A stretch of 30,310 bases of DNA from CAIJKW01 sp964443365 (lineage in GTDB: Bacteria; Patescibacteriota; Minisyncoccia; Phycocordibacterales; CAIZLB01). The notes below the pieces were generated by a model. The model saw only the letters and a program-made list of their open reading frames with translations, searched no databases and was not told the DNA's origin. The translations under genes and the position numbers were made by a program. Positions within the stretch are counted from its first letter, which is position 1; each line of letters opens with the position of its first letter. The stretch is from NCBI GenBank assembly GCA_964443365.1, contig CAYUCM010000005.1, positions 1 to 30,310 on the forward strand. The letters are read 5' to 3'. Positions 30,303 through 30,310 of this stretch are shown here, piece after piece.

Positions 30303-30310
30303 TGTTTTTT

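Noticed and set aside
1..30310. UGA recoding as in Gracilibacteria/Absconditabacteria
   Set aside because: TGA ends the first gene, conserved proteins use TGG for Trp, and no in-frame TGA is needed to complete any gene.
1..30310. CRISPR array, prophage or complete insertion sequence
   Set aside because: No regularly spaced repeats, no integrase, transposase or phage structural genes seen.

Overview
The window looks like a chromosome segment of a Patescibacteria/CPR bacterium, most likely a Parcubacteria (Paceibacteria)-type lineage. This is inferred from the gene set and style, not from a marker-gene tree. The points in favour are: A+T-rich housekeeping genes; a trimmed IF-2 of 526 aa without the usual long N-terminal region; DUF4446; a tandem array of tiny two-helix T4SS-pilin-like proteins; near absence of Shine-Dalgarno sequences; and many genes whose only promoter signal is a TATAAT (often TGnTATAAT) 6-11 nt before the ATG, which implies leaderless mRNAs. 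The standard stop set is used (TGA ends the first gene), so there is no sign of UGA recoding.

Layout. 1-9098: end of an unknown gene with terminator, tRNA-Tyr, clpB, an orphan gene, a cysteine desulfurase, then (plus strand) DUF4446, infB, rbfA, tRNA-Cys, tRNA-Leu, a secreted 3D-domain protein, tRNA-Lys and tRNA-Leu, closed by a palindromic bidirectional terminator. 9122-16752 (minus strand): six consecutive small membrane proteins of T4SS-pilin type, an extracellular solute-binding protein, a SAM methyltransferase, gyrA, a one-helix membrane protein and a metallo-beta-lactamase-fold protein. 16833-19385: an orphan membrane-anchored gene with its own sigma70-type promoter and a long leader hairpin, a possible short sRNA, a 174-nt nested palindrome, then rpsA. 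19516-22970: pth and lepB (divergent), a HisRS-like protein with degenerate active-site motifs, rpsU, ybeY. 23059-28289: another orphan gene with a structured leader, ftsA, an antisense orphan gene, ftsZ, trxB. 28299-30302: a small possible BECR-type nuclease, two tandem homologous small RNA genes, tRNA-Val, a DUF1653 protein and a hypothetical protein.

Two expression styles are mixed here. The A+T-rich core genes (translation, division, topology, chaperone) sit behind extended -10 boxes placed almost on the start codon. Scattered between them are solitary genes of visibly higher G+C (first gene, 3277-3684, 8102-8701, 17008-17607, 23243-23725, 25342-25779). Several of these have TTGACN/TATNNT promoters with a 17-nt spacer, leaders that are hairpin-rich and then C/A-rich, and strong intrinsic terminators. 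They look like independently acquired single-gene units.

The most interesting non-coding signals are the tandem RNA pair at 28776-29034 (shared three-stem fold with a compensatory base-pair change, each with its own terminator), the nested palindrome before rpsA, and the leader hairpin at 23118-23189, whose stem is kept by G-U pairs. All functional statements come from reading the sequence; no database search was run.
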